From the NCBI GenBank assembly GCA_017997515.1, contig JAGOEY010000127.1, positions 1 to 5,699 of the forward strand: a DNA stretch of 5,699 nucleotides, in the 5' to 3' direction. The translations under genes and the position numbers were made by a program. Positions 1 through 5,699 of this stretch are shown piece after piece (the stretch's first letter is position 1; each line of letters begins with the position of its first letter). This stretch comes from Burkholderiaceae bacterium (GTDB lineage Bacteria > Pseudomonadota > Gammaproteobacteria > Burkholderiales > Burkholderiaceae). A model generated the notes under the pieces. It made no database searches, had not been told where the DNA came from, and saw nothing but the letters and a program-made list of their open reading frames with translations.

Positions 1-215
1 AACACGCGCTGGAGTTGCGCACCCGTGACCGTGAACGCAAGCTCCTGAAGAAGATTGAGCAGTCCATCCAGCGTATCGATGCCGGCGACTATGGCTACTG
101 CGACGAAACCGGTGAACCGATTGGTGTCGGTCGTTTGTTGGCGCGCCCCACGGCCACCCTGTCGCTGGAAGCCCAGCAGCGCCGTGAGCTCAAACAGAAG
201 ATGTTTGGCGATTAG
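1..215 (+). CDS. dksA: RNA polymerase-binding transcription factor DksA, C-terminal part (5' end outside window)
   Basis: DksA binds the secondary channel of RNA polymerase and, with ppGpp, adjusts transcription of rRNA, tRNA and amino-acid genes. Only about the last 70 codons are present; the first complete codon is at position 3 and the stop TAG is at 213-215. The E. coli protein has 151 residues, so roughly half, including the coiled-coil tip, lies upstream of the window. What is visible is the return helix of the coiled coil (ELRTRDRERKLLKKIEQ) followed by the zinc-finger region GDYGYCDETGEPIG, then RLLARPTATLSLEAQ. Of the four zinc cysteines of E. coli DksA only the first is kept; the other three positions read T, S and A. 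This matches the zinc-independent (C-T-S-A like) DksA variants known from several proteobacteria, so it is probably functional rather than decayed. A 43-base gap with no terminator separates it from the next gene, so the two may be co-transcribed. Confidence 0.93.
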   Translation, partial: HALELRTRDRERKLLKKIEQSIQRIDAGDYGYCDETGEPIGVGRLLARPTATLSLEAQQRRELKQKMFGD

Positions 216-258
216 TCTGTAGTGGTCTTATTCACCCCCATAACTGAGCACACCTGAT

Positions 259-1962
259 ATGGCAAAGGACGAGCTTCCCGGTCTGTTGTCCAAGGTGGTC
301 AAGTTTGTGCGCAACCCCACCACCGACTGGGCCAACCTGTCGGATGTGGACGCGGAGCGTGAAGAAAGCTTCAGCAAACAGCAGCTCAAGGAGATGATTG
401 AGCGCAAGCGCCGCAACGACTTTGTGCGCCGCCGTGAATTTGACCAGCTGCGCAAGCTGCGCAGCCGCGAACCCCACAGTGTCCTGGACCTGGCAGAACG
501 CCCCTCTTTCTTCCAGAGCAGCCTGACGTCACGCCCCGTAGAAGACCGCGCGGGTACGCTCAAGAAGATTGACGAAATTGAAGAGCAGATGTCCCAGCAG
601 TGGTGGCGCACCCACAAGGAGGCAGGCCAGCCCCCGGGTGGCGCGCCGGTGGCCGACGCAGCTGCAGGTGGCTCAGGCATCGCTTATGCCTTAACCGAGG
701 CTGCGGCCCTGGACGGTGTGGAAGCGGGGCCGATGGATGCGGTTTTGCCTGCGGGCGACCTGGCGTTGAACCATTCGACCCCCACCGTGCCAGGCGCTTT
801 GGCGCTGGGTGAGCCCGGTGTATTGGGTGGTATTGGCCTGTACGACCCCATGGCGGGGCTGGATGGGCCTGCTTTTGTCCATGCCCCCGACCTGGAAGAG
901 GCCGCTATCCGTTTCGCCAATGGTGACGTGAAAGGGGCTGAACAGAATTTGCAGGAATTGCTGGCCGCAGACAGCGACGTACAGCATGTCTGGACCGCAC
1001 TTTTTGACCTGTACCGGGCAACCGGACAACACCCTCCATTTGAAGACGCTGCGCTGGACTACGCCGTGCGCTTTAACCGCTTGGCACCGCTGTGGGCCTC
1101 CTTCCCGGACATGCTGGATGCCCTGGTGGTGGGCGCGTCTGGCAGCCCACGGGATGACAAGAACGAGGCGGGTTTCCGCTGGACATGCCCGGCCTCTTTG
1201 GGTGCCCATGCAGTCACGGGTTTGTCCGCGCGGCTGACCCGCGCTCCGCAGCCCTGGAGTTTTGACTGGTCGGCGTTAAAGACCATCGAGGTGTCGGCGC
1301 TGGACCTGTTGGCCGACCAGTTTGAGCGCTGGAGTGCCGAGCCTGTGCGTTTGCAGTTTGAGGGTGTTGACGTCTTGTTGGCGGTTTTGCGTGACAAAAC
1401 CCCTGCGGGAGACGCCACGGTGGCACCTGTATGGTGGCGCTTGCGTATGGAGGTGTTGCGCACCACCGGGCAGGCCGAAACCTTCGATCTGACTGCGCTG
1501 GAGTACTGCGTGACCTACGAGGTGTCCCCCCCTTCGTGGGTGGATGTGCGGTGTGACTATGTGCCGGTGGGTGCAGGGGCCGAAGTACCGGCGTACGACT
1601 CTTTTGTGGGGGTGGTCGCCAGCGAATTCCTGCCCACCTCGTTCATGCAGGACGCACCTGTGGCCAGTGGTGTCACCCAAATCCCGCCGTTGCCCACGGC
1701 GGAGCTTGCAGGGCAAATCACCGGGGACGCCAGTGGTGCCTTGGGGGCTTTGGAGTCCTGTGCGCAGGGCGGTGTGCTGGTGGTGGCCTGCGACAAACTC
1801 GCCCGGGTGGACTTCTCCGCTGCGGGCTCCATCCTGAACTGGGTGGCGGCACGCCAAGCAGAAGGGTGCCAGGTTGTTTTTTGCAATCTGCACAGCCTGC
1901 TCGCTGTGTTTTTTGGTGTTATTGGTATCAATGAACATGCCAAGGTGTTGCCCAGAAAGTGA
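259..1962 (+). CDS. STAS-domain protein with TPR-like segment, function unknown
   Basis: A 567-residue protein of unknown role, without signal peptide or clear membrane segment, so probably cytoplasmic. Residues 1-120 are charged and helical (FVRRREFDQLRKLRSRE at 55-71). Residues 121-205 form an Ala/Gly/Pro-rich linker. Residues 212-280 look like helical hairpins of TPR or FimV type (EEAAIRFANGDVKGAEQNL, then DLYRATGQ and a FED.ALDYAVRF helix). Residues 333-375 (FDWSALKTIEVSALDLLADQF) resemble a degenerate STAS strand-helix unit, followed by a striking FDLTALEYCVTYEVSPPSW segment (409-427). Residues about 495-567 are the best STAS match: LVVACDKL, then RVDFSAAGSILNWV, then CQVVFCNLHSLLAVFFGVIGI. 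By eye, Ser520 falls where SpoIIAA-type anti-sigma antagonists carry the phosphorylated serine of their DSSG motif, but the motif itself is not conserved. The ATG at 259 is the only plausible start: an in-frame TAA lies at 241-243, and the ribosome site is weak. Similar proteins are, to my recollection, found next to dksA and hslV in related Burkholderiales. Domain calls are inferred by eye; the existence of the gene is secure. Confidence 0.85.
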   Translation: MAKDELPGLLSKVVKFVRNPTTDWANLSDVDAEREESFSKQQLKEMIERKRRNDFVRRREFDQLRKLRSREPHSVLDLAERPSFFQSSLTSRPVEDRAGTLKKIDEIEEQMSQQWWRTHKEAGQPPGGAPVADAAAGGSGIAYALTEAAALDGVEAGPMDAVLPAGDLALNHSTPTVPGALALGEPGVLGGIGLYDPMAGLDGPAFVHAPDLEEAAIRFANGDVKGAEQNLQELLAADSDVQHVWTALFDLYRATGQHPPFEDAALDYAVRFNRLAPLWASFPDMLDALVVGASGSPRDDKNEAGFRWTCPASLGAHAVTGLSARLTRAPQPWSFDWSALKTIEVSALDLLADQFERWSAEPVRLQFEGVDVLLAVLRDKTPAGDATVAPVWWRLRMEVLRTTGQAETFDLTALEYCVTYEVSPPSWVDVRCDYVPVGAGAEVPAYDSFVGVVASEFLPTSFMQDAPVASGVTQIPPLPTAELAGQITGDASGALGALESCAQGGVLVVACDKLARVDFSAAGSILNWVAARQAEGCQVVFCNLHSLLAVFFGVIGINEHAKVLPRK

Positions 1963-2047
1963 CCCGGTTTCGGGCCACTCCGGCGACGCATCTTTGAGCC
2001 GCCTTTCTTCGTGAACCTGCTGCGGCTTCGACCCTAGCGGGCCTGTG

Positions 2048-2075
2048 CTTGAAGCACCGTATTTCACCCCCACAT
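2048..2075 (+). promoter_or_regulatory. candidate sigma-32 (heat-shock) promoter of hslVU
   Basis: CTTGAA at 2048-2053 is identical to the -35 core of RpoH promoters. CCCCACAT at 2068-2075 matches the -10 consensus CCCCATnT except at one position. The 14-base spacing is within the normal range. The placement directly before hslV agrees with the known heat-shock control of hslVU in E. coli. Transcription should begin about 5-9 bases after the -10, at roughly 2080-2084, which is on or next to the ATG at 2083. The assignment is by motif only. Confidence 0.6.
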
Positions 2076-2082
2076 GGCCACA

Positions 2083-2628
2083 ATGGAACAATTTCACGGC
2101 ACAACCATCCTCAGCGTGCGCCGCCAGACCGCTGACGGGATCCAGGTCGCCATTGGCGGCGACGGCCAGGTCACGCTGGGCAACATCGTTGTCAAAGGCA
2201 CGGCACGCAAGGTGCGCAAGCTCTACCACGGCAAGGTGCTGGCGGGTTTTGCGGGGGCCACGGCCGATGCCTTCACCCTCTTCGAGCGCTTCGAGGCCAA
2301 ACTCGAAAAACACCAGGGCCACCTGACCCGGGCGGCCATCGAGCTGACCAAGGACTGGCGCACCGACCGCGTGCTGCGCCGCCTGGAGGCCATGCTGGCC
2401 GTGGCCGACGCCAGCGCCTCCCTCATCATCACCGGCAATGGCGATGTGCTGGAGCCCGAGCAGGGCATCGTCGCCATTGGATCGGGTGGGGCCTATGCAC
2501 ATTCGGCTGCCAAGGCGCTGCTGGTGAACACCGACCTGTCTGCGCAGGACATCGTCAAGAAGTCACTCGAGATTGCGGGTGAGTTGTGTATCTACACCAA
2601 TATGCACCACACCATCGAGACGCTGTAG
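2083..2628 (+). CDS. hslV: ATP-dependent protease peptidase subunit HslV (ClpQ)
   Basis: HslV is the threonine peptidase of the cytoplasmic HslVU protease; two stacked hexamers form a proteasome-like chamber fed by HslU. The 181-residue product aligns along its whole length with the family (E. coli 176). The nucleophile is Thr7 of the precursor, in [14 protein letters not shown], so six residues must be removed to expose it. Other active-site features are the [10 protein letters not shown] loop (25-34), Lys43 (E. coli Lys33 equivalent), and Ser134 in GSGG (E. coli Ser124 equivalent). Also conserved are [19 protein letters not shown] and [10 protein letters not shown] four-residue insertion lies between the first two strands relative to E. 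coli. An ATG at 2074 would add MAT, but it lies inside the predicted heat-shock -10 element, and related proteins start MEQ(F/Y)HGTT, so 2083 is preferred. Neither ATG has a clear Shine-Dalgarno. hslU follows after 98 bases that contain a palindromic repeat. Confidence 0.96.
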   Translation: MEQFHGTTILSVRRQTADGIQVAIGGDGQVTLGNIVVKGTARKVRKLYHGKVLAGFAGATADAFTLFERFEAKLEKHQGHLTRAAIELTKDWRTDRVLRRLEAMLAVADASASLIITGNGDVLEPEQGIVAIGSGGAYAHSAAKALLVNTDLSAQDIVKKSLEIAGELCIYTNMHHTIETL

Positions 2629-2647
2629 CCGTTGCGCAGCGTGTGAT

Positions 2648-2708
2648 GCTATTTAATTCATAGCTGCTGGCGCTTATAAATAAAGCGCCAGAGGCCTATT
2701 TTGTATTG
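2648..2708. repeat. paired-hairpin palindromic repeat in the hslV-hslU gap
   Basis: Two perfect inverted repeats sit two bases apart. The first is GCTAT (2648-2652) and ATAGC (2660-2664) around a 7-base loop. The second is CTGGCGCTT (2667-2675) and AAGCGCCAG (2683-2691), also around a 7-base loop, followed by AGGCC and a T-rich tail. I recall very similar elements (hairpin ATAGC-TG-CTGGCGCTT...AAGCGCCAGAGGCC) scattered between genes in Comamonadaceae genomes, but that cannot be verified from one copy. The outer limit (2708) is approximate. It has no coding capacity. In the transcript it would fold into two stems between the co-transcribed hslV and hslU. It is a poor terminator because the T-rich tail starts several bases beyond the stem. 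Confidence 0.65.
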
Positions 2709-2726
2709 AAAAACAGGCAGACACCC

Positions 2727-4061
2727 ATGTCCTCCATGACCCCGCAGGAAATCGTCTCCGAACTCGACCGCCACATCGTGGGCCAGGCCAGCGCCAAACG
2801 TGCCGTGGCCATTGCGCTGCGCAACCGTTGGCGCCGCCAGAACGTGGATGTGGCCCTGCGCCACGAAATCACACCCAAGAACATCCTCATGATCGGCCCC
2901 ACGGGCGTGGGCAAGACCGAGATCGCCCGCCGCCTGGCCCGTTTGGCGGATGCTCCCTTCATCAAGGTCGAAGCCACCAAGTTCACCGAGGTGGGGTATG
3001 TTGGCAAGGATGTGGATTCCATCATCCGCGACCTGGCTGAAATTGCCGTCAAACAGACGCGTGAGACCGAAATGCGCAAGGTACGCCTGCGCGCCGAAGA
3101 TGCCGCCGAAGACCGCATTCTGGATATCCTGATTCCACCGGCCCGTTCTGTGGGCGGCACGGACGCAGCCTCCACCAGCGGTGACGGTGCGGCACGCCAG
3201 GTGTTTCGCAAGAAGCTGCGGGAAGGTGCGCTGGACGACAAGGATATCGAAATCGATGTCGCCGACACCCCACCCCAGATGGAGCTGATGGGGCCTGCGG
3301 GCATGGAGGAAATGACCGAGCAGCTGCGTGGCATGTTCAGCCAGATGGGGGCTGGCAAACGCAAAACCCGCAAGCTCAAGATTGCCGAGGCCATGAAGCT
3401 GCTGCTCGATGAAGAGGCAGCGAAACTCGTCAACGAAGAAGACATTCGCAGCCAGGCCATCACCAATGCCGAACAAAACGGCATCGTGTTTCTGGACGAG
3501 CTGGACAAGGTCACCTCGCGCAGTGAGGGCAGTGGGGCAGAGGTGTCGCGCCAGGGCGTGCAGCGGGACTTGCTGCCGCTGGTGGAGGGCACGGCGGTGT
3601 CGACCAAATACGGCACCATCAAGACCGACCACATCCTGTTCATCGCCTCGGGGGCGTTCCACCTGAGCAAACCCAGCGACCTGATTCCTGAACTGCAGGG
3701 CCGGTTCCCGATCCGGGTCGAACTGCAGTCGCTGTCGGTGCAGGACTTTGAGGCCATCCTCACCCAGACACATGCCTCGCTGGTGCGCCAGTACCAGGCA
3801 CTGCTGGCTACCGAGGGCATCACGCTCGAGTTTCTGCCCGAAGGGATTACCCGCCTGGCCCACATCGCGTTCGAAGTGAATGAGCGCACCGAAAACATTG
3901 GTGCACGGCGGCTTTCCACTGTGATGGAGCGCCTGCTCGACGACGTGAGTTTTGGTGCGACCTACATGCAAGGGCAGACGGTATCGGTGGATGCCGCGTA
4001 CGTGGATGCCCGCTTGAAGCAGCTGAGCCAGGACGAAGATTTGTCGCGCTACATTCTTTGA
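2727..4061 (+). CDS. hslU: ATP-dependent protease ATPase subunit HslU (ClpY)
   Basis: HslU is the AAA+ unfoldase that recognises, unfolds and threads substrates into HslV. The 444-residue product matches the family length (E. coli 443). Visible in order: the N-terminal [17 protein letters not shown]; Walker A GPTGVGKT (57-64); the pore loop GYVG (90-93), which grips substrate; the inserted I domain, roughly 110-240; Walker [10 protein letters not shown] (253-261); the second-region AAA+ motif around [15 protein letters not shown]; sensor 2 with the arginine in GARRL (392-396); and the C-terminal tail EDLSRYIL, which in E. coli docks into HslV and activates it. All catalytic motifs are intact. 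The ATG at 2727 is preceded by AGGCAG (2715-2720) at six bases and gives the conserved N-terminus; an upstream in-frame TTG at 2706 would add seven unconserved residues from the end of the repeat region. The gene ends just before a strong terminator. Confidence 0.97.
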   Translation: MSSMTPQEIVSELDRHIVGQASAKRAVAIALRNRWRRQNVDVALRHEITPKNILMIGPTGVGKTEIARRLARLADAPFIKVEATKFTEVGYVGKDVDSIIRDLAEIAVKQTRETEMRKVRLRAEDAAEDRILDILIPPARSVGGTDAASTSGDGAARQVFRKKLREGALDDKDIEIDVADTPPQMELMGPAGMEEMTEQLRGMFSQMGAGKRKTRKLKIAEAMKLLLDEEAAKLVNEEDIRSQAITNAEQNGIVFLDELDKVTSRSEGSGAEVSRQGVQRDLLPLVEGTAVSTKYGTIKTDHILFIASGAFHLSKPSDLIPELQGRFPIRVELQSLSVQDFEAILTQTHASLVRQYQALLATEGITLEFLPEGITRLAHIAFEVNERTENIGARRLSTVMERLLDDVSFGATYMQGQTVSVDAAYVDARLKQLSQDEDLSRYIL

Positions 4062-4096
4062 CAATCGCTGGTGCGTTCAGGCACTACATTCACAGG

Positions 4097-4136
4097 CCGT
4101 TCTAAGTGCTTAATTTAGAACGGTTTTTGCTTTTTT
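4097..4136 (+). terminator. intrinsic terminator after hslU
   Basis: CCGTTCTAA (4097-4105) and TTAGAACGG (4115-4123) form a perfect 9-bp stem with a 9-base loop, followed directly by TTTTTGCTTTTTT (4124-4136). It lies 35 bases after the hslU stop and upstream of the mraZ promoter region, so it should end the hslVU transcript and insulate the dcw operon. The opposite strand lacks an equally good T tract, so it is one-directional. Confidence 0.92.
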
Positions 4137-4195
4137 GTGCATTCAAATGTTTCGCTAAGTCCTTGATTTCATTGCAAAAAAATGCGATGCGGCCC

Positions 4196-4223
4196 TTGCG
4201 GCACTTTTTTTTCCTGATACAGT
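4196..4223 (+). promoter_or_regulatory. candidate promoter of the mraZ (dcw) operon
   Basis: TTGCGG (4196-4201) is a weak -35. After 16 bases comes TACAGT (4218-4223), preceded by TG at 4215-4216, which makes an extended -10 (TGnTACAGT). The start site would be near 4230, leaving a leader of about 84 bases before mraZ. The -10 overlaps the first of the MraZ-type repeats, as expected of a repressible promoter. The hexamers are only partial matches, so the exact position is tentative. Confidence 0.4.
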
Positions 4224-4258
4224 GCAAAAAAGTGCAATTAAGTGGTGGAAAGTGCCAT
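4219..4258 (+). promoter_or_regulatory. MraZ operator: four tandem 10-bp repeats
   Basis: Four adjacent decamers share an AGTG core at exactly 10-base intervals (AGTG at 4221, 4231, 4241, 4251): ACAGTGCAAA, AAAGTGCAAT, TAAGTGGTGG and AAAGTGCCAT. MraZ proteins are known to bind tandem repeats with a 10-base period upstream of their own gene (TGGGN plus 5-base spacers in E. coli, AAAGTG(T/G)N3 in mollicutes). The repeats overlap the predicted -10 and start site, so binding should repress mraZ and the genes downstream. Confidence 0.85.
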
Positions 4259-4272
4259 TTTTGGCCCCATCC

Positions 4273-4287
4273 AGCCACCCAGTGGCT
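4273..4287 (+). other. small hairpin in the mraZ leader
   Basis: AGCCAC (4273-4278) and GTGGCT (4282-4287) form a perfect 6-bp stem with a CCA loop, ending 12 bases before the mraZ ribosome site. No T tract follows, so it is not a terminator. A role in leader stability is possible, but chance is equally plausible. Confidence 0.3.
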
Positions 4288-4299
4288 TCACCATTACCC

Positions 4300-4304
4300 A
4301 AAGG
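4300..4304 (+). promoter_or_regulatory. Shine-Dalgarno of mraZ
   Basis: AAAGG lies nine bases before the GTG at 4314. It decides the start in favour of this GTG over an upstream in-frame GTG at 4242, which falls inside the operator repeats and has no ribosome site. Confidence 0.75.
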
Positions 4305-4313
4305 TCCTCCGCC

Positions 4314-4742
4314 GTGTTTCAAGGGGCTTCGTCTCTCAGTCTCGATGCAAAGGGTCGGCTCTCCGTGCCGACCCGGCACCGTGACGTCCTGAGTGCGACG
4401 GCGGCAGGCCAGTTGACCATCACCAAACACCCGCACGGCTGCCTGATGGTGTTCCCGCGCCCCGAGTGGGAGAAGTTCCGCGAACGTATCGCGGCTCTGC
4501 CCATGGACGCCCAGTGGTGGAAGCGTATCTTCCTGGGCAACGCCATGGATGTGGACCTGGACGGTACCGGACGGATCCTGGTGTCTCCAGAGTTGCGCGA
4601 AGCGGCAGGTATTGCCAAAGATGCTGTGTTGCTTGGTATGGGCAACCACTTTGAGTTGTGGGACAAGTCCACCTACGACGCCCAGGAAGCGAAGGCCATG
4701 CAGGGTGCCATGCCCGATGTCTTCAAGGACTTTTCTTTCTGA
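4314..4742 (+). CDS. mraZ: transcriptional regulator MraZ
   Basis: MraZ is a ring-forming DNA-binding protein with two SpoVT-AbrB folds, usually first in the dcw cluster, where it represses its own operon. The 142-residue product (E. coli 152) starts at GTG as [20 protein letters not shown], the exact family N-terminus. The first signature DAKGR is at 11-15; the second copy, [15 protein letters not shown], begins near residue 81 with GR at 86-87. The C-terminal [12 protein letters not shown] is also typical. Start choice rests on the Shine-Dalgarno AAAGG and on homology. Four operator repeats lie 56-95 bases upstream, consistent with autorepression. rsmH follows after nine bases, so the two are surely one operon. 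Confidence 0.96.
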   Translation: MFQGASSLSLDAKGRLSVPTRHRDVLSATAAGQLTITKHPHGCLMVFPRPEWEKFRERIAALPMDAQWWKRIFLGNAMDVDLDGTGRILVSPELREAAGIAKDAVLLGMGNHFELWDKSTYDAQEAKAMQGAMPDVFKDFSF

Positions 4743-4745
4743 AGG
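4741..4745 (+). promoter_or_regulatory. Shine-Dalgarno of rsmH overlapping the mraZ stop
   Basis: GAAGG includes the last two bases of the mraZ stop codon TGA (4740-4742) and lies six bases before the GTG at 4752. This supports the GTG start of rsmH and suggests translational coupling. Confidence 0.75.
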
Positions 4746-4751
4746 CTGGCA

Positions 4752-5699
4752 GTGGATAACGCGTGGCAACATACCACCGTTCTGTTGAGCGAAGCGGTTG
4801 ACTCTCTCCTCAACAGTGCGGACAACACCGACGGCACACCCGTGCTGCGTACCGGCACCTACGTCGACGCAACATTTGGCCGTGGCGGCCATTCACGCCG
4901 CATCCTTGCGCAGCTGGCCCCCGAGGGGCGCCTGATCGCTTTCGACAAAGACCTGGATGCCATAGCCGAGGCGGGGCGTATGGATGACGCCCGTTTCTCG
5001 ATCCGGCACGAAGGTTTTCGCCACCTGGGTGAATTGCCAGACGCCAGTGTGGCGGGTGTGCTGCTGGACCTGGGCATCAGTTCGCCCCAGATCGACAACC
5101 CCGCGCGGGGTTTCAGTTTCCGATTCGACGGCCCACTTGACATGCGCATGGACACCACGCGCGGCGAAAGTGTGGCCGACTGGCTGGCCGGTGCAGACGT
5201 GCAGCAAATTGCGGAGGTGGTACGTGACTATGGCGAAGAACGGTTTGCTGTTCAGGTTGCAAAGGCGATTGTTGCTCGCCGAACAGAGCGGGGTCCGATT
5301 ACAAGCACCGCAGAACTGGCCGACGTCGTGGCTGGCGCGGTCAAGACCCGCGAGTCGGGGCAGAGTCCTGCAACGCGCACATTTCAGGCTCTTCGGATTT
5401 TCATCAACGCCGAGCTTGAAGAGCTCCAGCAGGCGTTAGAGGCGTGCCTGCGGGTTTTGCAGCCCGGTGGGCGGCTGGTGGTGATCAGCTTCCATTCGCT
5501 GGAAGACCGCATCGTTAAACAGTTCATTGCCCAGCATGCGCGCGACGCGTATGACCGCCGCGACCCGTTTGCCGCGCCCAAGGCCATGAAGCTGCGCGCC
5601 ATCGACCGCATCAAGCCCAGTGCGGCCGAGGTTGCGGCCAACCCGCGCGCGCGCAGCGCCATCATGCGTGTGGCAGAGCGCACCGAGGTGCCGGCATGA
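4752..5699 (+). CDS. rsmH: 16S rRNA (cytosine(1402)-N(4))-methyltransferase RsmH (MraW)
   Basis: RsmH transfers a methyl group from S-adenosylmethionine to N4 of C1402 in 16S rRNA, in the decoding centre of the small subunit. The complete 315-residue product matches the family length (E. coli 313). Motifs in order: [13 protein letters not shown] at the N-terminus; SAM-binding motif [16 protein letters not shown] (37-52); [11 protein letters not shown], whose acidic residue should contact the SAM ribose; [10 protein letters not shown] (104-113), followed by the RGFSFR and GPLDMRMD signature; FQALRIFIN (211-219); and [10 protein letters not shown] (244-253). The GTG start has a Shine-Dalgarno six bases upstream that overlaps the mraZ stop. 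The stop codon TGA is the last three bases of the window and overlaps an ATG, so the operon continues. No key residue is missing. Confidence 0.97.
   Translation: MDNAWQHTTVLLSEAVDSLLNSADNTDGTPVLRTGTYVDATFGRGGHSRRILAQLAPEGRLIAFDKDLDAIAEAGRMDDARFSIRHEGFRHLGELPDASVAGVLLDLGISSPQIDNPARGFSFRFDGPLDMRMDTTRGESVADWLAGADVQQIAEVVRDYGEERFAVQVAKAIVARRTERGPITSTAELADVVAGAVKTRESGQSPATRTFQALRIFINAELEELQQALEACLRVLQPGGRLVVISFHSLEDRIVKQFIAQHARDAYDRRDPFAAPKAMKLRAIDRIKPSAAEVAANPRARSAIMRVAERTEVPA
5685..5699 (+). promoter_or_regulatory. Shine-Dalgarno and start codon of the next gene (expected ftsL)
   Basis: GAGGTG (5685-5690) lies five bases before an ATG at 5696-5698 that overlaps the rsmH stop as ATGA. This is the classic coupled arrangement, and in the dcw cluster the gene after rsmH is normally ftsL, a small divisome membrane protein. 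Only the start codon is inside the window, so its identity is inferred from gene order alone. Confidence 0.55.

Noticed and set aside
228..680. A 150-codon minus-strand open frame opposite the start of the STAS gene.
   Set aside because: Its Ser/Arg-rich translation is typical of antisense reading of GC-rich coding DNA; the plus-strand gene explains the region.
1963..1974. CCCG-GTTT-CGGG hairpin just after the STAS gene stop as a terminator.
   Set aside because: Only four base pairs and no T tract follow, so it is unlikely to terminate transcription.
2045..2057. The inverted repeat before hslV as a CIRCE (HrcA) operator.
   Set aside because: CIRCE has 9-bp arms TTAGCACTC/GAGTGCTAA with a 9-base spacer; this repeat has 6-bp arms, a 1-base spacer and a different sequence.
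1276..2502. A 408-codon open frame on the minus strand spanning the end of the STAS gene and most of hslV.
   Set aside because: It crosses two convincing plus-strand genes and the hslV promoter, with low-complexity His/Gln-rich translation and no family resemblance.
2706..2726. An upstream TTG start for hslU adding seven residues.
   Set aside because: It has no ribosome site and the added residues derive from the repeat edge; the ATG at 2727 gives the conserved N-terminus and has an AGGCAG ahead.
2658..4064. A 468-codon open frame on the minus strand opposite hslU.
   Set aside because: It mirrors a strongly conserved hslU coding frame in GC-rich DNA, has no recognisable motif, and its start lies in the region after the hslU stop; a codon-bias shadow.
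4242..4313. An upstream in-frame GTG start for mraZ adding 24 residues.
   Set aside because: It would translate the operator repeats, lacks a ribosome site, and is not matched by the family N-terminus, which begins at FQGASS.
4155..4892. A 245-codon minus-strand open frame opposite mraZ.
   Set aside because: It runs across the MraZ operator, mraZ and the start of rsmH; it is explained as a shadow.

Overview
The window looks like a chromosomal segment of a betaproteobacterium, most likely family Comamonadaceae (Acidovorax/Polaromonas/Rhodoferax type). This rests on protein resemblance recalled from memory: the cysteine-poor DksA tail, an HslV that begins MEQFHGTT, and a paired-hairpin repeat of a kind I associate with that family. 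All genes are on the + strand, GC-rich and tightly packed. No transposase, phage gene, CRISPR array, tRNA or rRNA was seen.

Layout. (1) 1-215: the C-terminal half of dksA, cut by the window edge. (2) 259-1962: a 567-residue protein of unknown function with a charged helical N-terminus, an Ala/Gly/Pro-rich linker, a helical-hairpin (TPR/FimV-like) segment and one or two STAS-like folds. (3) 2083-2628 and 2727-4061: hslV and hslU, the two subunits of the HslVU (ClpQY) ATP-dependent protease. A good match to a sigma-32 heat-shock promoter lies immediately in front of, and partly over, the hslV start region. A two-hairpin repeat occupies much of the gap between the two genes. (4) 4097-4136: a strong intrinsic terminator ends the hslVU unit. 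(5) 4196-5699: the start of the division and cell wall (dcw) cluster, with a candidate promoter, four 10-bp MraZ-type operator repeats, mraZ, rsmH, and a Shine-Dalgarno plus ATGA overlap that predicts a following gene (expected ftsL).

How the parts fit. DksA tunes transcription with ppGpp. HslVU degrades damaged or regulatory proteins under heat stress. MraZ is the repressor of its own dcw operon, and RsmH methylates 16S rRNA. The window therefore joins a stress/regulation block to a growth/division block, separated by a terminator.

The most interesting items are regulatory: the exact 10-bp phasing of the four AGTG boxes before mraZ, the heat-shock promoter whose predicted start site falls on the hslV start codon, and the palindromic repeat inside the hslVU operon. 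The STAS/TPR protein is the only gene without a known role. I saw no convincing evidence of a wholly new multi-gene system.
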